A stretch of 64,000 bases of DNA from Bog-473 sp035552095. Its GTDB lineage: Bacteria; Actinomycetota; Acidimicrobiia; Acidimicrobiales; RAAP-2. The notes beneath the pieces were generated by a model. It worked only from the letters and a program-made list of their open reading frames with translations. It had not been told where the DNA came from and ran no database searches. Positions 55,700 to 63,752 of this stretch are shown in pieces (within the stretch, counting starts at the first letter, position 1; the number at the start of each line of letters is the position of its first letter). A program made the position numbers and the translations under genes. Location of the stretch: the NCBI GenBank assembly GCA_035552095.1, contig DASZMA010000033.1, positions 1-64,000 of the forward strand. The letters run 5' to 3'.

Positions 55700-56440
55700 C
55701 TAGGCCATGGTGAAGACCTCCGGGCCGTCGGGGGTGACCGCAATTGTGTGCTCAAAGTGGGCCGACAGGCGCCCGTCGGCCGTGACCACGCTCCAGCCGT
55801 CATCCCACATCTCGGTCTCGGCAGTGCCGGCGTTGACCATGGGCTCGACGGCGAAGACCATGCCCGTCTTGAGGGTGGGGCCCCGGTTCCCGGGCCAGTA
55901 GTTCGGCACCTGGGGTTGCTCGTGCATGGCCGTCCCGATGGCGTGGCCCACGTACTCGCGCACCACCGAGAAGCCGGCCGCCTCGGCCACGTCCTGGACG
56001 GCCCGGCCCACCTCGTGCAGGGCGTTGCCCTTGGTGAGCTGGGCGATCCCGGCCCACAGGCTGCGCTCGGTCACCTCAATGAGCTTGGCCGCCTCCTTGG
56101 AGATCTCCCCGATGCCCATGGTGAAGGCGGCGTCCCCGTGGTAGCCCTCAATGATGGCCCCGCAGTCGATGGAGAGGATGTCCCCCTCCTCCAGCCGGTA
56201 GGCGCCGGGGATGCCGTGGACGATCATGTCGTTGGGCGAGGTGCAGATGACAGCCGGGAAGCCGTGGTAGCCCAGGAAGTTGGAGCTGGCCCCCCGCTTT
56301 TCCAGCACGTCGCGGGCCACGGCGTCGAGCTCCAGCGTGGTCACCCCCGGCTTGGCCGCGGCCCGGGTGGCCTCGTGCATCTCCGCCACCACCAGACCGG
56401 CCCGGCGCATTTTGGCCAGCTCTTCGTCGTTGCGCCTCAT
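55700..56440 (-). CDS. map: methionine aminopeptidase, type I
   Basis: A 246-residue dinuclear metallopeptidase that removes N-terminal Met. Metal ligands are visible: ILSIDCGAIIEGYHGDAAFT (two Asp), EYVGHAIGTAMHEQPQVPNY (His), GMVFAVEPMVN (Glu) and SAHFEHTIAV (Glu). HGFPAVICTSPNDMIVHGIP carries the active-site His. It overlaps nothing and follows adk by 2 bp. Confidence 0.97.
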   Translation of the reverse strand: MRRNDEELAKMRRAGLVVAEMHEATRAAAKPGVTTLELDAVARDVLEKRGASSNFLGYHGFPAVICTSPNDMIVHGIPGAYRLEEGDILSIDCGAIIEGYHGDAAFTMGIGEISKEAAKLIEVTERSLWAGIAQLTKGNALHEVGRAVQDVAEAAGFSVVREYVGHAIGTAMHEQPQVPNYWPGNRGPTLKTGMVFAVEPMVNAGTAETEMWDDGWSVVTADGRLSAHFEHTIAVTPDGPEVFTMA

Positions 56441-56442
56441 GC

Positions 56443-57114
56443 CTAGGCCCTCAGTTTATGGCGGCGGTCGTCGATCGCCCCCACCACCCGCCGGGTCACC
56501 GCGTCGGGCGAGCCGGTCCCGTTGATCCCGACCAGGAGGTCCCGCTCGCTGTACCAGGCGATCAGGGGCGCCGTCTCGGCCTCGTAGAGGTCCAGCCGGC
56601 GCTGAATGGCCTCCTCGGTGTCGTCCTCGCGCTGGACCACTTCCCCGCCACAGACGTCGCAGGTCCAGTTCACCATGGGGGGTGCCGCCGTCGAGTAGTT
56701 GGCCCCGCAGTCCACGCAGACCCGGCGCGAGGCCAGCCGCTTCATGACCAGCGTGGTCGGCACCTCCAGGTCCACCACCAGGTCCAGCCCGAAGGGGTGC
56801 ACGATATCGTCGAGCAGCTCGGCCTGGGTGGTGGTGCGGGGGCAGCCGTCGAGCACGAAGCCCCGGCCCCGGGTGTCGCGCTCGGACAGGCGGCCCTGGA
56901 CCATCTCCATGACCAGGTCGTCGGGGATCAGCTCGCCCTGGTCCATCAGCGACTGGGCCCGCTGGCCCAGCCCGGTCTTGGACTTGACCTCACCCCGCAG
57001 CATGTCGCCGGTCGAGACATGCGGCACGACATAGTGATGCGATAGGCGAACGCACTGCGTTCCCTTGCCGGCCCCCTGCTTTCCGAGGACCACGAGCCTG
57101 ACCCCGGGGATCAC
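56443..57114 (-). CDS. adk: adenylate kinase (zinc-type lid)
   Basis: A 223-residue nucleoside monophosphate kinase. P-loop LVVLGKQGAGKGTQCVRLS (the usual proline of GxPGxGKGT is Gln), lid cysteines CVDCGANYS and CDVCGG bind zinc, and DGCPRTTTQAELLDD replaces the typical DGFPRT. Despite these departures the LID and NMP domains are complete. Located between secY and map in the normal spc order. Confidence 0.95.
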   Translation of the reverse strand: MIPGVRLVVLGKQGAGKGTQCVRLSHHYVVPHVSTGDMLRGEVKSKTGLGQRAQSLMDQGELIPDDLVMEMVQGRLSERDTRGRGFVLDGCPRTTTQAELLDDIVHPFGLDLVVDLEVPTTLVMKRLASRRVCVDCGANYSTAAPPMVNWTCDVCGGEVVQREDDTEEAIQRRLDLYEAETAPLIAWYSERDLLVGINGTGSPDAVTRRVVGAIDDRRHKLRA

Positions 57115-57120
57115 AGATCC

Positions 57121-58407
57121 CTACTTGAGGAAGCCCTCGTAGTTACGCATCATGAGCTGGCTGTCGATCTGTCGCATGGTCTCGAGCGCGACACCGACCG
57201 AAATGAGGAGCGTCGTCCCGTAGAACGGGAACCGGTTCAGATGCCAGAGCGCCATGAGGATGGAGGGCACCACGGCCACCGCACCCAGGAAGAGGGCACC
57301 GACCACCGTGATACGACTCAGGATATGGGCGAAGTAGCGCTCGGTGGGCGGTCCGGGCCGGATGCCGGGCACGAACCCCCCTTGCTTGCGGATCAGGTCC
57401 GCCTGCTGGTGCGGGTCGAAGGCCACGTACACGTAGAAGAAGGTGAACATGAAGATCAGGACGAAATAGGCGGCGATGTAGAAGAAACTGGTCGGCGTCA
57501 GGCTGTTGCGCACGAAATTCTGGAACCAGACCCACTGCACCACGTTGGACAGCAGCACCGGGATGTACAGCACCGAGCTGGCGAAGATGATCGGGATCAC
57601 GCCGGACTGGTTGACCTTGAGGGGGATGTAGGTGCTACTGCCCCCATACATTCGTCGCCCCACCACCCTTCGGGCAAAGGTGACGGGTATTCGCCTCTGC
57701 CCCTGGTCGAAGAAGACGATGGTGACCAGCAGGGCGATGGAAACGGCCAGGATCACCCCGAACTTGAGCTTCCCGCCCTCCGAGAGGATGGAGCGGAACC
57801 CGGTCGGGATGGCCGCCACCACGTTGGCGAAGATCAGGATCGACATGCCCTGCCCGATGCCGCGCTGGGTGATCAGCTCGGCCAGCCACATGACGAACGC
57901 CGTGCCGGCGGTCAGGCACATGACCATGAAGGCGGCCAGGGCGAAGGTGAACTTCGGGATGAGGTCGATGTTGGTGCCCAGGAGGGCGGCGTCATGGCCG
58001 TGGAAGGCGTAGACCAGCCCGGAGGACTGCATGAGGGCCAGGCCCACGGTCAGGTACCGGGTGGTCTGGGTGATCTTCTTCTGCCCCACCGCGCCCTGGT
58101 CGCGCCATTCCTCCAGTTTGGGGATGACGGTGGAGAGCAGCTGAATGATGATAGAGCTGGTGATATAGGGCATGACGCCCAGGCCGAAGACGGCCAGGCG
58201 GACCAGGGCGCCGCCGCTGAACAGGTTCAGGAACCCGAGCACGCCCGAGGCCGAGGCCGAACTCTCCAGCGACTGCAGCCGGCTCCAGTTCACCCCGGGG
58301 ACGGGCACGTTGGCCCCGATCTGGTACAGGGCGATGACAGCCAGGGTGAAGATGACCTTGTTGCGAAGGTCAGGAACCCTGAAGATGTTGGCGAGCCGGG
58401 AGAGCAT
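57121..58407 (-). CDS. secY: protein translocase subunit SecY
   Basis: A 428-residue, 10-helix channel protein: MLSRLANIFRVPDLRNKVIFTLAVIALYQIGANVPVPGVNW, SGGALVRLAVFGLGVMPYITSSIIIQLL, RGIGQGMSILIFANVVAAIP (TM5 loop) and KVNQSGVIPIIFASSVLYIP, PPTERYFAHILSRITVVGALFLG. It forms SecYEG for export. It follows rplO by 36 bp. Confidence 0.98.
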   Translation of the reverse strand: MLSRLANIFRVPDLRNKVIFTLAVIALYQIGANVPVPGVNWSRLQSLESSASASGVLGFLNLFSGGALVRLAVFGLGVMPYITSSIIIQLLSTVIPKLEEWRDQGAVGQKKITQTTRYLTVGLALMQSSGLVYAFHGHDAALLGTNIDLIPKFTFALAAFMVMCLTAGTAFVMWLAELITQRGIGQGMSILIFANVVAAIPTGFRSILSEGGKLKFGVILAVSIALLVTIVFFDQGQRRIPVTFARRVVGRRMYGGSSTYIPLKVNQSGVIPIIFASSVLYIPVLLSNVVQWVWFQNFVRNSLTPTSFFYIAAYFVLIFMFTFFYVYVAFDPHQQADLIRKQGGFVPGIRPGPPTERYFAHILSRITVVGALFLGAVAVVPSILMALWHLNRFPFYGTTLLISVGVALETMRQIDSQLMMRNYEGFLK

Positions 58408-58443
58408 GGCCGGTTTAGGTTAGGTCGAGCCCGGGGGCCGTCA

Positions 58444-58932
58444 CTACCGGTTCATCAAGGCGTTGCCCGATGCCGGTGGGCGACCATTGCCGAAGGGGAG
58501 TGGCACCCGCTCGACGCTACCGCCTGCCGTGGTGATGGCGGCTTCGGCCGAGGCCGAGAAGGCGTGGGCCGAGACCCGGACGGGCCGGGACAGGGCACCC
58601 TGGCCCAGGACCTTGACCAGCGCTTTCGGCCGGCACAGGCCGGCCGCCACCATGGTCTCGAGGGTGATCTGGTCAGCCTCGAGGGCGGCCAGGGCACCGA
58701 CGTTGACCGGCGTGTAGGCCACCCGGAACGGGTTCTTGAAGCCCTTGAGCTTGGGGATGCGCTGCATCAGGGGCAGCTGTCCACCCTCGAAGCCCGCCGG
58801 CACCGTGTTGCGGGCGTGCTGGCCCTTGGTGCCGCGGCCGGCCGTCTTGTGGCCCTTGCCACCGGTGCCGCGGCCTACCCGCTGCTTGGCCTTGGTGGCA
58901 CCCTTGGGCGGTGCCAGTTCGTGCAGCTTCAT
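58444..58932 (-). CDS. rplO: 50S ribosomal protein L15
   Basis: A 162-residue L15: MKLHELAPPKGATKAKQRVGRGTGGKGHKTAGRGTKGQHARN and a C-terminal SAHAFSASAEAAITTAGGSVERVPLPF. The ATG overlaps the rpmD stop by 4 nt. Confidence 0.98.
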   Translation of the reverse strand: MKLHELAPPKGATKAKQRVGRGTGGKGHKTAGRGTKGQHARNTVPAGFEGGQLPLMQRIPKLKGFKNPFRVAYTPVNVGALAALEADQITLETMVAAGLCRPKALVKVLGQGALSRPVRVSAHAFSASAEAAITTAGGSVERVPLPFGNGRPPASGNALMNR

Positions 58933-59147
58933 GCCGACACCTCCTCAACATTGATCAGATGGGGGACGCGGGCGAGCATGCCCCGGATCTCCGGTCGGTC
59001 GGGCAGGTCGTTGGACTGCCCGATGCCGCGCAGGCCGAGGGCCCGCAGCGTGCCGCGGTGCTTGGGCTTGCTCCCGATGGCCGAGCGCGTCTGGGTGACC
59101 AGCAATCGCGGCCCCGTGGCTTCGGGCTTGGTGGGTCGTGCCGGCAT
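58929..59147 (-). CDS. rpmD: 50S ribosomal protein L30
   Basis: A 72-residue L30: LLVTQTRSAIGSKPKHRGTLRALGLRGIGQSNDLPDRPEIRGMLARVPHLINVEE. About 10 extra N-terminal residues precede the usual start. It overlaps rplO (ATGA) and follows rpsE by 2 bp. Confidence 0.97.
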   Translation of the reverse strand: MPARPTKPEATGPRLLVTQTRSAIGSKPKHRGTLRALGLRGIGQSNDLPDRPEIRGMLARVPHLINVEEVSA

Positions 59148-59149
59148 GG

Positions 59150-59701
59150 TCAGCGCGCCTCTCCGGCGAACAGCTCGGTCTCGCGCTTGCGTTCGCGGTA
59201 GGCCCGCAGGACGCCGCCCGGGGTGACCTCGTCGGCCTGCTTGCCCCGCAGCGCCGCCACCTCGTCCGGGCGGCGCAGTGCCTTCAGCCCGGCGATGGTG
59301 GCGTGGGCCACGTTGATCCCGTTGGAGGAGCCCAGTGACTTGGCCAGGATGTCGCGGATGCCGGCCATCTCGAGGATGGCCCGGGCCGCGCCGCCGGCGA
59401 TGACGCCGGTGCCGGGTGCGGCCGGCTTGAGCATGACCCGACCGGCCCCGCTCTCCCCGATGACCGGGTGCACAATGGTGGTGCCGGCCAGGGGCACCTC
59501 AAAGAGGTTCTTGCGCGCCTCTTCAATGCCCTTCTGCACGGCCAGGCCGGCTTCCTTGGCCTTGCCGTAGCCGAGACCGACCTTGCCGTTGCCGTCGCCG
59601 ACGACCATGAGCGCGGCGAAGGAGAACCGCCGGCCACCCTTGACCACCTTGGCCACCCGGTTCACCTTGATGGTGCGCTCTTCGTACTGTGTGTCGACCA
59701 T
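59150..59701 (-). CDS. rpsE: 30S ribosomal protein S5
   Basis: A 183-residue S5: EERTIKVNRVAKVVKGGRRFSFAALMVVGDGNGKVGLGYGKAKE and GTGVIAGGAARAILEMAGIRDILAKSLGSSNGINVAHATI. Abuts rplR. Confidence 0.98.
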   Translation of the reverse strand: MVDTQYEERTIKVNRVAKVVKGGRRFSFAALMVVGDGNGKVGLGYGKAKEAGLAVQKGIEEARKNLFEVPLAGTTIVHPVIGESGAGRVMLKPAAPGTGVIAGGAARAILEMAGIRDILAKSLGSSNGINVAHATIAGLKALRRPDEVAALRGKQADEVTPGGVLRAYRERKRETELFAGEAR

Positions 59702-60076
59702 TTAGAACTCCAGTCCCTCGGCCCGTGCCGCATCAGCCAGGACGGCGACACGCCCGTGGTAGACGAAGCCACCCCGGTCAAAGACCACTTTGGTGATGCC
59801 GGCCGCTTTGGCCCTTGTTCCCAGCAGACGGCCCACAGAGGCAGCGCCCGTCACGTTACCGCCACCGCTCTGTCCCAAGGACGCGCGCAGTTCGGGCTCC
59901 ACCGACGAGGCGGCCACCAGGGTGCGCCCCGTACTGTCGTCAATGACCTGAGCCGAGATGTGGCGGTTGGAACGGTGGACGGCCAGGCGCGGGGCCTCGG
60001 CGGTGCCGATGACCTTGGCCCGGACCCGGGCGTGACGCCGGACGCGGAGCCTGGTCCGATCATGTGTGCGTGCCAT
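59702..60076 (-). CDS. rplR: 50S ribosomal protein L18
   Basis: A 124-residue L18 binding 5S rRNA: RLRVRRHARVRAKVIGTAEAPRLAVHRSNRHISAQVIDDSTGRTLVAASS and KVVFDRGGFVYHGRVAVLADAARAEGLEF. The start overlaps the rplF stop by one base. Confidence 0.98.
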   Translation of the reverse strand: MARTHDRTRLRVRRHARVRAKVIGTAEAPRLAVHRSNRHISAQVIDDSTGRTLVAASSVEPELRASLGQSGGGNVTGAASVGRLLGTRAKAAGITKVVFDRGGFVYHGRVAVLADAARAEGLEF

Positions 60077-60615
60077 TACTTCGCTGCCTTCCCGGCCTTG
60101 CGGAGGACCCGCTCGCCGGCGTAGCGCACGCCCTTGCCCTTGTAGGGCTCGGGCTTGCGGAGCTTGCGGATGTTGGCGGCCACCTGGCCGACCATCTCCT
60201 TGTCGATGCCTTTGACGATGATCCGGGTCGGGATCGGCACTTCGAAGGTGATCCCCTCGGGAGCGTCGACGAAGACCGGGTGCGAGAAGCCCAGGGCCAG
60301 TTCCAGCGCGCCGGGGCCCTTGGCGTTGGCCCGGTACCCGACGCCCACGATCTCGAGCTCCTTGGAGTAGCCCTCGGTGACGCCCGAGACCATGTTGGCC
60401 ACCAGCGAGCGCGACAGACCATGCAGCGCCCGGTGGTGCCGCTCGTCGTCGGGCCGGGTGACCAGCAGCTCGTCACCCTCCTGGGTGATGGAGATGCCGG
60501 TCGGGAGCTGGCGCTCCAGGGTGCCCTGGGGTCCTTTGACGTTCACCGTGCCACCACTGAGGGTGACGGTGACGTTGGAGGGGACCGGAATGGGCGAGCG
60601 TCCGATGCGTGACAT
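60076..60615 (-). CDS. rplF: 50S ribosomal protein L6
   Basis: A 179-residue L6: MSRIGRSPIPVPSNVTVTLSGGTVNVKGPQGTLERQLP and EPYKGKGVRYAGERVLRKAGKAAK at the conserved C-terminus. Confidence 0.98.
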   Translation of the reverse strand: MSRIGRSPIPVPSNVTVTLSGGTVNVKGPQGTLERQLPTGISITQEGDELLVTRPDDERHHRALHGLSRSLVANMVSGVTEGYSKELEIVGVGYRANAKGPGALELALGFSHPVFVDAPEGITFEVPIPTRIIVKGIDKEMVGQVAANIRKLRKPEPYKGKGVRYAGERVLRKAGKAAK

Positions 60616-60645
60616 CAGGCGTCACCTCCCTGGGTGGTCATGGCG

Positions 60646-61050
60646 TTACCAGACATGGCAGAGCACCTCGCCGCCCAGATGCTTCCTGCGGGCTTCCCGG
60701 TCGGTGACCAGGCCCTGGCTGGTCGAGAGTACGGCCACACCCATCCCGCCCAGGACGCGCGGGATGCCGTCGGCCCGGGCGTAAATGCGCAGCCCGGGCT
60801 TGGAGATCCGCTTGATCCCGGCAATGGTGCGGGTGCGGTCGCCTGAGTACTTGAGGGAGATCTCCAGCGTGGTGCCGGGCTTCTCGGTGTTGGGCTCGAC
60901 GTGGTAGCCCGCGATGAAGCCCTCGCGCTCGAGAATGGAGGCCAGGGACTCCTTGAGCTTGGATCCGGGCATCTTCACCGTGTCGAACATGGCGGAGTTG
61001 GCGTTGCGGATACGGGTCAGCATGTCCGCGATGGGGTCAGTCATCGTCAT
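60646..61050 (-). CDS. rpsH: 30S ribosomal protein S8
   Basis: A 134-residue S8: MTMTDPIADMLTRIRNANSAMFDTVKMPGSKLKESLASILEREGFI and VLGGMGVAVLSTSQGLVTDREARRKHLGGEVLCHVW, the latter being the 'STSxGxMTDREAR...GGE' signature. Confidence 0.98.
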   Translation of the reverse strand: MTMTDPIADMLTRIRNANSAMFDTVKMPGSKLKESLASILEREGFIAGYHVEPNTEKPGTTLEISLKYSGDRTRTIAGIKRISKPGLRIYARADGIPRVLGGMGVAVLSTSQGLVTDREARRKHLGGEVLCHVW

Positions 61051-61057
61051 GGCGGCC

Positions 61058-61243
61058 CTACCAACTTGCCTTCGTCACGCCAGGAATCTCGCCGGCGTGC
61101 ACCATGACGCGCAGGCAGATGCGGCACAGCCCGAACTTCTTGTAGACGGCCTTCGGCCGGCCACAGCGCTGGCACCGGGTGTACCCACGTACCTTGAACT
61201 TGGGGGTGCGCTGCTGCTTCTCAATCAAAGCCTTTTTCGCCAT
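61058..61243 (-). CDS. rpsN: 30S ribosomal protein S14, type Z
   Basis: A 61-residue zinc-form S14: FKVRGYTRCQRCGRPKAVYKKFGLCRICLRVMVHAGEIPGVTKASW with four zinc cysteines in CxxC-x12-CxxC. Start ATG 61243; the long upstream extension of the frame overlaps rplE and is not used. Confidence 0.97.
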   Translation of the reverse strand: MAKKALIEKQQRTPKFKVRGYTRCQRCGRPKAVYKKFGLCRICLRVMVHAGEIPGVTKASW

Positions 61244-61247
61244 GCGC

Positions 61248-61820
61248 TTAGTTCGTCTCCTGTCGGAACGGGAAGCCGAACGCTCGCAGGAGCGCTCGCC
61301 CTTCCTCGTTGCTGCGTGCGGTGGTGACGATCGTGATGTCCATGCCTCGGACACTGTCGATCTTGTCGTAGTCGATCTCGGGGAAGATGAGCTGCTCGGT
61401 AACCCCGAAGGTGTAGTTGCCCTTGCCGTCGAACGAACGGGACGAGAGGCCCCGGAAGTCACGGATGCGGGGAATGGCCAGGCTGAGCAGCCGGTCGAAG
61501 AACTCCCAGGCCCGATCGCCGCGCAGCGTGACCTTGGCCCCGATGGCCTGGCCCTCGCGCAGCTTGAAGCCGGCGATCGACTGCTTGGCCCGGGTCACGA
61601 TCGGCTTCTGGCCGGTGATGATCTCGAGGTCCCGCTGGGCGCCCTCAATGAGGGAGGCCTGCTGGGTAGCCCGGCCCACGCCCATGTTGATGACGATCTT
61701 CTCCAAGCGGGGCACTTCCATGACGTTGCTCAGGCCCAGTTCCTCCTGGAGCTTGGCCCGGATCTCGGCCAGGTAGCGGTCCTTGAGCCGGGGGCGCGCC
61801 GGCGCGCTCACGGTGCTCAC
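61248..61820 (-). CDS. rplE: 50S ribosomal protein L5
   Basis: A 190-residue L5: LSNVMEVPRLEKIVINMGVGRATQQASLIEGAQRDLEIITGQKPIVTRAKQSIAGFKLREG and LPSRSFDGKGNYTFGVTEQLIFPEID-like GLSSRSFDGKGNYTFGVTEQLIFPEIDYDKID. It binds 5S rRNA. Overlaps rplX by 4 nt. Confidence 0.98.
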   Translation of the reverse strand: MSTVSAPARPRLKDRYLAEIRAKLQEELGLSNVMEVPRLEKIVINMGVGRATQQASLIEGAQRDLEIITGQKPIVTRAKQSIAGFKLREGQAIGAKVTLRGDRAWEFFDRLLSLAIPRIRDFRGLSSRSFDGKGNYTFGVTEQLIFPEIDYDKIDSVRGMDITIVTTARSNEEGRALLRAFGFPFRQETN

Positions 61821-62128
61821 AGCTCAGCCCCGCACTGGCGGCAGATCCGGACCTTGGAGCCATCGTCCTCGATCTTCATGCCGACCCGGGCCGGGCCGTT
61901 GTGGCTCTTGCACCACAACGCCACCGAGGAGACGTGCACGGGCATGAACTTGTCGATGACGCCGCCCTGCTGGGTGGCCCGGGTCGGCTTGGCGTGGCGC
62001 TTGGCCACGTTGACCCCTTCGAGGATCACCTTGCCGGTGGCCGGGAAGGCGCGGACCACTTCGGCCCGCTTACCCTTGTCCTTGCCCGAACGGACAATCA
62101 CGTCATCACCCTTGTGGATTCGCATCAC
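61817..62128 (-). CDS. rplX: 50S ribosomal protein L24
   Basis: A 103-residue L24 with KOW motif: RIHKGDDVIVRSGKDKGKRAEVVRAFPATGKVILEGVNVAKRHAKP. Overlaps rplN and rplE by 4 nt each. Confidence 0.98.
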   Translation of the reverse strand: MMRIHKGDDVIVRSGKDKGKRAEVVRAFPATGKVILEGVNVAKRHAKPTRATQQGGVIDKFMPVHVSSVALWCKSHNGPARVGMKIEDDGSKVRICRQCGAEL

Positions 62129-62493
62129 AACACCTCCGGCGCCAACGACACAATGCGCATGAATCGCTTGTCCCGCAGCTCGCGGCCCACCGGGCCGAAG
62201 ATGCGGGTGCCTCGCGGCTGCTGCTGATCGTTGATCAACACCGCCGCGTTCTCATCGAAACGGATGTAGCTCCCGTCGGCCCGGCGCTTCTCCTTCTTGG
62301 TGCGCACGACCACGCACTTGACCACGTCGCCCTTCTTGACGGCGGCGCCGGGAATGGCGTCCTTGACGGTGGCCACGAAGATGTCGCCGATGCTGGCGTA
62401 GCGGCGGCGCGACCCACCGAGCACGCGGATGCACAGCACCTCGCGGGCTCCTGAGTTGTCAGCCACCCGGAGGCGGGACTCTTGCTGAATCAT
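62125..62493 (-). CDS. rplN: 50S ribosomal protein L14
   Basis: A 122-residue L14: MIQQESRLRVADNSGAREVLCIRVLGGSRRRYASIGDIFVATVKDA and RGTRIFGPVGRELRDKRFMRIVSLAPEVL, complete. Confidence 0.99.
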   Translation of the reverse strand: MIQQESRLRVADNSGAREVLCIRVLGGSRRRYASIGDIFVATVKDAIPGAAVKKGDVVKCVVVRTKKEKRRADGSYIRFDENAAVLINDQQQPRGTRIFGPVGRELRDKRFMRIVSLAPEVL

Positions 62494-62936
62494 CGGGCCC
62501 GCTCCACCACTTCAGTCAGGCGCCAGCGCTTGAGCTTGGACAGCGGGCGGGTCTCCTGGACCCGCACCCGGTCGCCCACCTTGGCCGTGTCCTCGGCGTC
62601 GTGCACGTAGAGCTTCTTGGTGCGCTGGACCGTCTTGCCGTAGCGAGGGTGGCGGACCCGCTCCACCACGGCCACCACGACGGTGGACTGCATGGCGTCG
62701 GACACCACGACGCCCTCACGCACCTTGCGGCCGTTGTGGCGCGTGCCGTCGTCGACCGGCAGCGGGGCGGGAGTCGCCTTGGCCACCGGGGCCGGGGCCG
62801 CTTCGGCCGGGGCTGCTTCGGCCGGGGCCGCTTCGGCCACGACCTCGGCTTCGACCACCGTCTCGGGCTCGGTCACGACTTCGGCCGCAGCTGCGGGCTC
62901 GGTCACGTCTGTTGTTTCTTCGGTCTCGTCGGCCAT
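62490..62936 (-). CDS. rpsQ: 30S ribosomal protein S17 with acidic N-terminal extension
   Basis: A 148-residue protein. The S17 core starts near residue 65 (RHNGRKVREGVVVSDAMQSTVVVAVVERVRHPRYGKTVQRTKKLYVHDAEDTAKVGDRVRVQETRPLSKLKRWRL). Residues 1-64 are an Ala/Glu/Pro/Val-rich acidic arm (EPETVVEAEVVAEAAPAEAA) absent from typical S17 (about 85 residues). ATG 62936 overlaps the rpmC stop by one base. The arm contains AAPAEAAPAEAAPAP repeats. Confidence 0.97.
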   Translation of the reverse strand: MADETEETTDVTEPAAAAEVVTEPETVVEAEVVAEAAPAEAAPAEAAPAPVAKATPAPLPVDDGTRHNGRKVREGVVVSDAMQSTVVVAVVERVRHPRYGKTVQRTKKLYVHDAEDTAKVGDRVRVQETRPLSKLKRWRLTEVVERAR

Positions 62937-63313
62937 CAGGCCTCTTCCTCTTCCAGTTCGTCGTCATCGGTCAGCGCGACTTCGTCGCCGGCCTCTTCGG
63001 CTTCGGCCGCAGCGGCACGGGCCGCCGCCCGCTCGACCACGGCGGCGTCTTCAGCGGCCAGGTTGGCCAGCGCCTCGGAGTGCTCCGCTGCGGTGGGAGC
63101 CACGTAAGACCCTTCGGCCTCGAGGATCTCCCGTCCCCGCAGCACGGTCAGGATCCGAGCCACGTCGTGCTTGACCTGGCCCACCCGGGCCGGGTTGTCC
63201 AGCTGGCCCGTGGCCAGCTGGAAGCGCAGGTTGAACAGCTCGCGGCGGGCGTCACCCAGGCGGGAGGACAATTCAGCCCCGTCGAGCAGGGCCAGGTCGG
63301 TCGCGCTGGCCAT
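62936..63313 (-). CDS. rpmC: 50S ribosomal protein L29 with acidic C-terminal extension
   Basis: A 125-residue protein. The L29 core is residues 1-68 (LALLDGAELSSRLGDARRELFNLRFQLATGQLDNPARVGQVKHDVARILTVLRGRE). Residues ~75-125 are Ala/Glu/Asp-rich, ending in DDDELEEEEA; typical L29 is 60-70 residues. ATG 63313 overlaps the rplP stop. L29 lies near the peptide tunnel exit. Confidence 0.96.
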   Translation of the reverse strand: MASATDLALLDGAELSSRLGDARRELFNLRFQLATGQLDNPARVGQVKHDVARILTVLRGREILEAEGSYVAPTAAEHSEALANLAAEDAAVVERAAARAAAAEAEEAGDEVALTDDDELEEEEA

Positions 63314-63750
63314 CAGATCGCCACTTCCGCGTGTCCGTGCGTGCCCGGACGCACCACGAAGCGTGCCTTGAAGGGCAGCTTCTGAATGGCCCGCTCCATG
63401 GCGGCGCGGGCCAGCTCCTCGTCCACGCCGGCCAACTCGAAGAGAATGCGGCCCGGGTGCACCACGGCCACCCACAGCTCGGGGTTGCCCTTGCCCGAGC
63501 CCATGCGGGTCTCGGCCGGCTTCTGGGTCACCGGCTTGTCGGGGAAGACGCGGATCCAGACCTTCCCACCACGCTTGACGTGACGGGTCATGGCGATACG
63601 GGCGGCCTCAATCTGGCGCGCCGTGAGCCACCCGGGCTCCATGGCCTGAATGCCGAAGTCGCCGAAGGAGACGGAGGCGCCTCCCTTGGCCTGGCCGTTC
63701 AAGCGGCCGCGCTGCGTCTTGCGGTGCTTGACCTTCTTGGGCATCAACAT
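63313..63750 (-). CDS. rplP: 50S ribosomal protein L16
   Basis: A 145-residue L16: MLMPKKVKHRKTQRGRLNGQAKGGASVSFGDFGIQAMEPGWLTARQIEAARIAMTRHVKRGGKVWIRVFPDKPVTQKPAETRMGSGKG. It starts 2 bp after the upstream reading frame ends. Confidence 0.98.
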   Translation of the reverse strand: MLMPKKVKHRKTQRGRLNGQAKGGASVSFGDFGIQAMEPGWLTARQIEAARIAMTRHVKRGGKVWIRVFPDKPVTQKPAETRMGSGKGNPELWVAVVHPGRILFELAGVDEELARAAMERAIQKLPFKARFVVRPGTHGHAEVAI

Positions 63751-63752
63751 GA

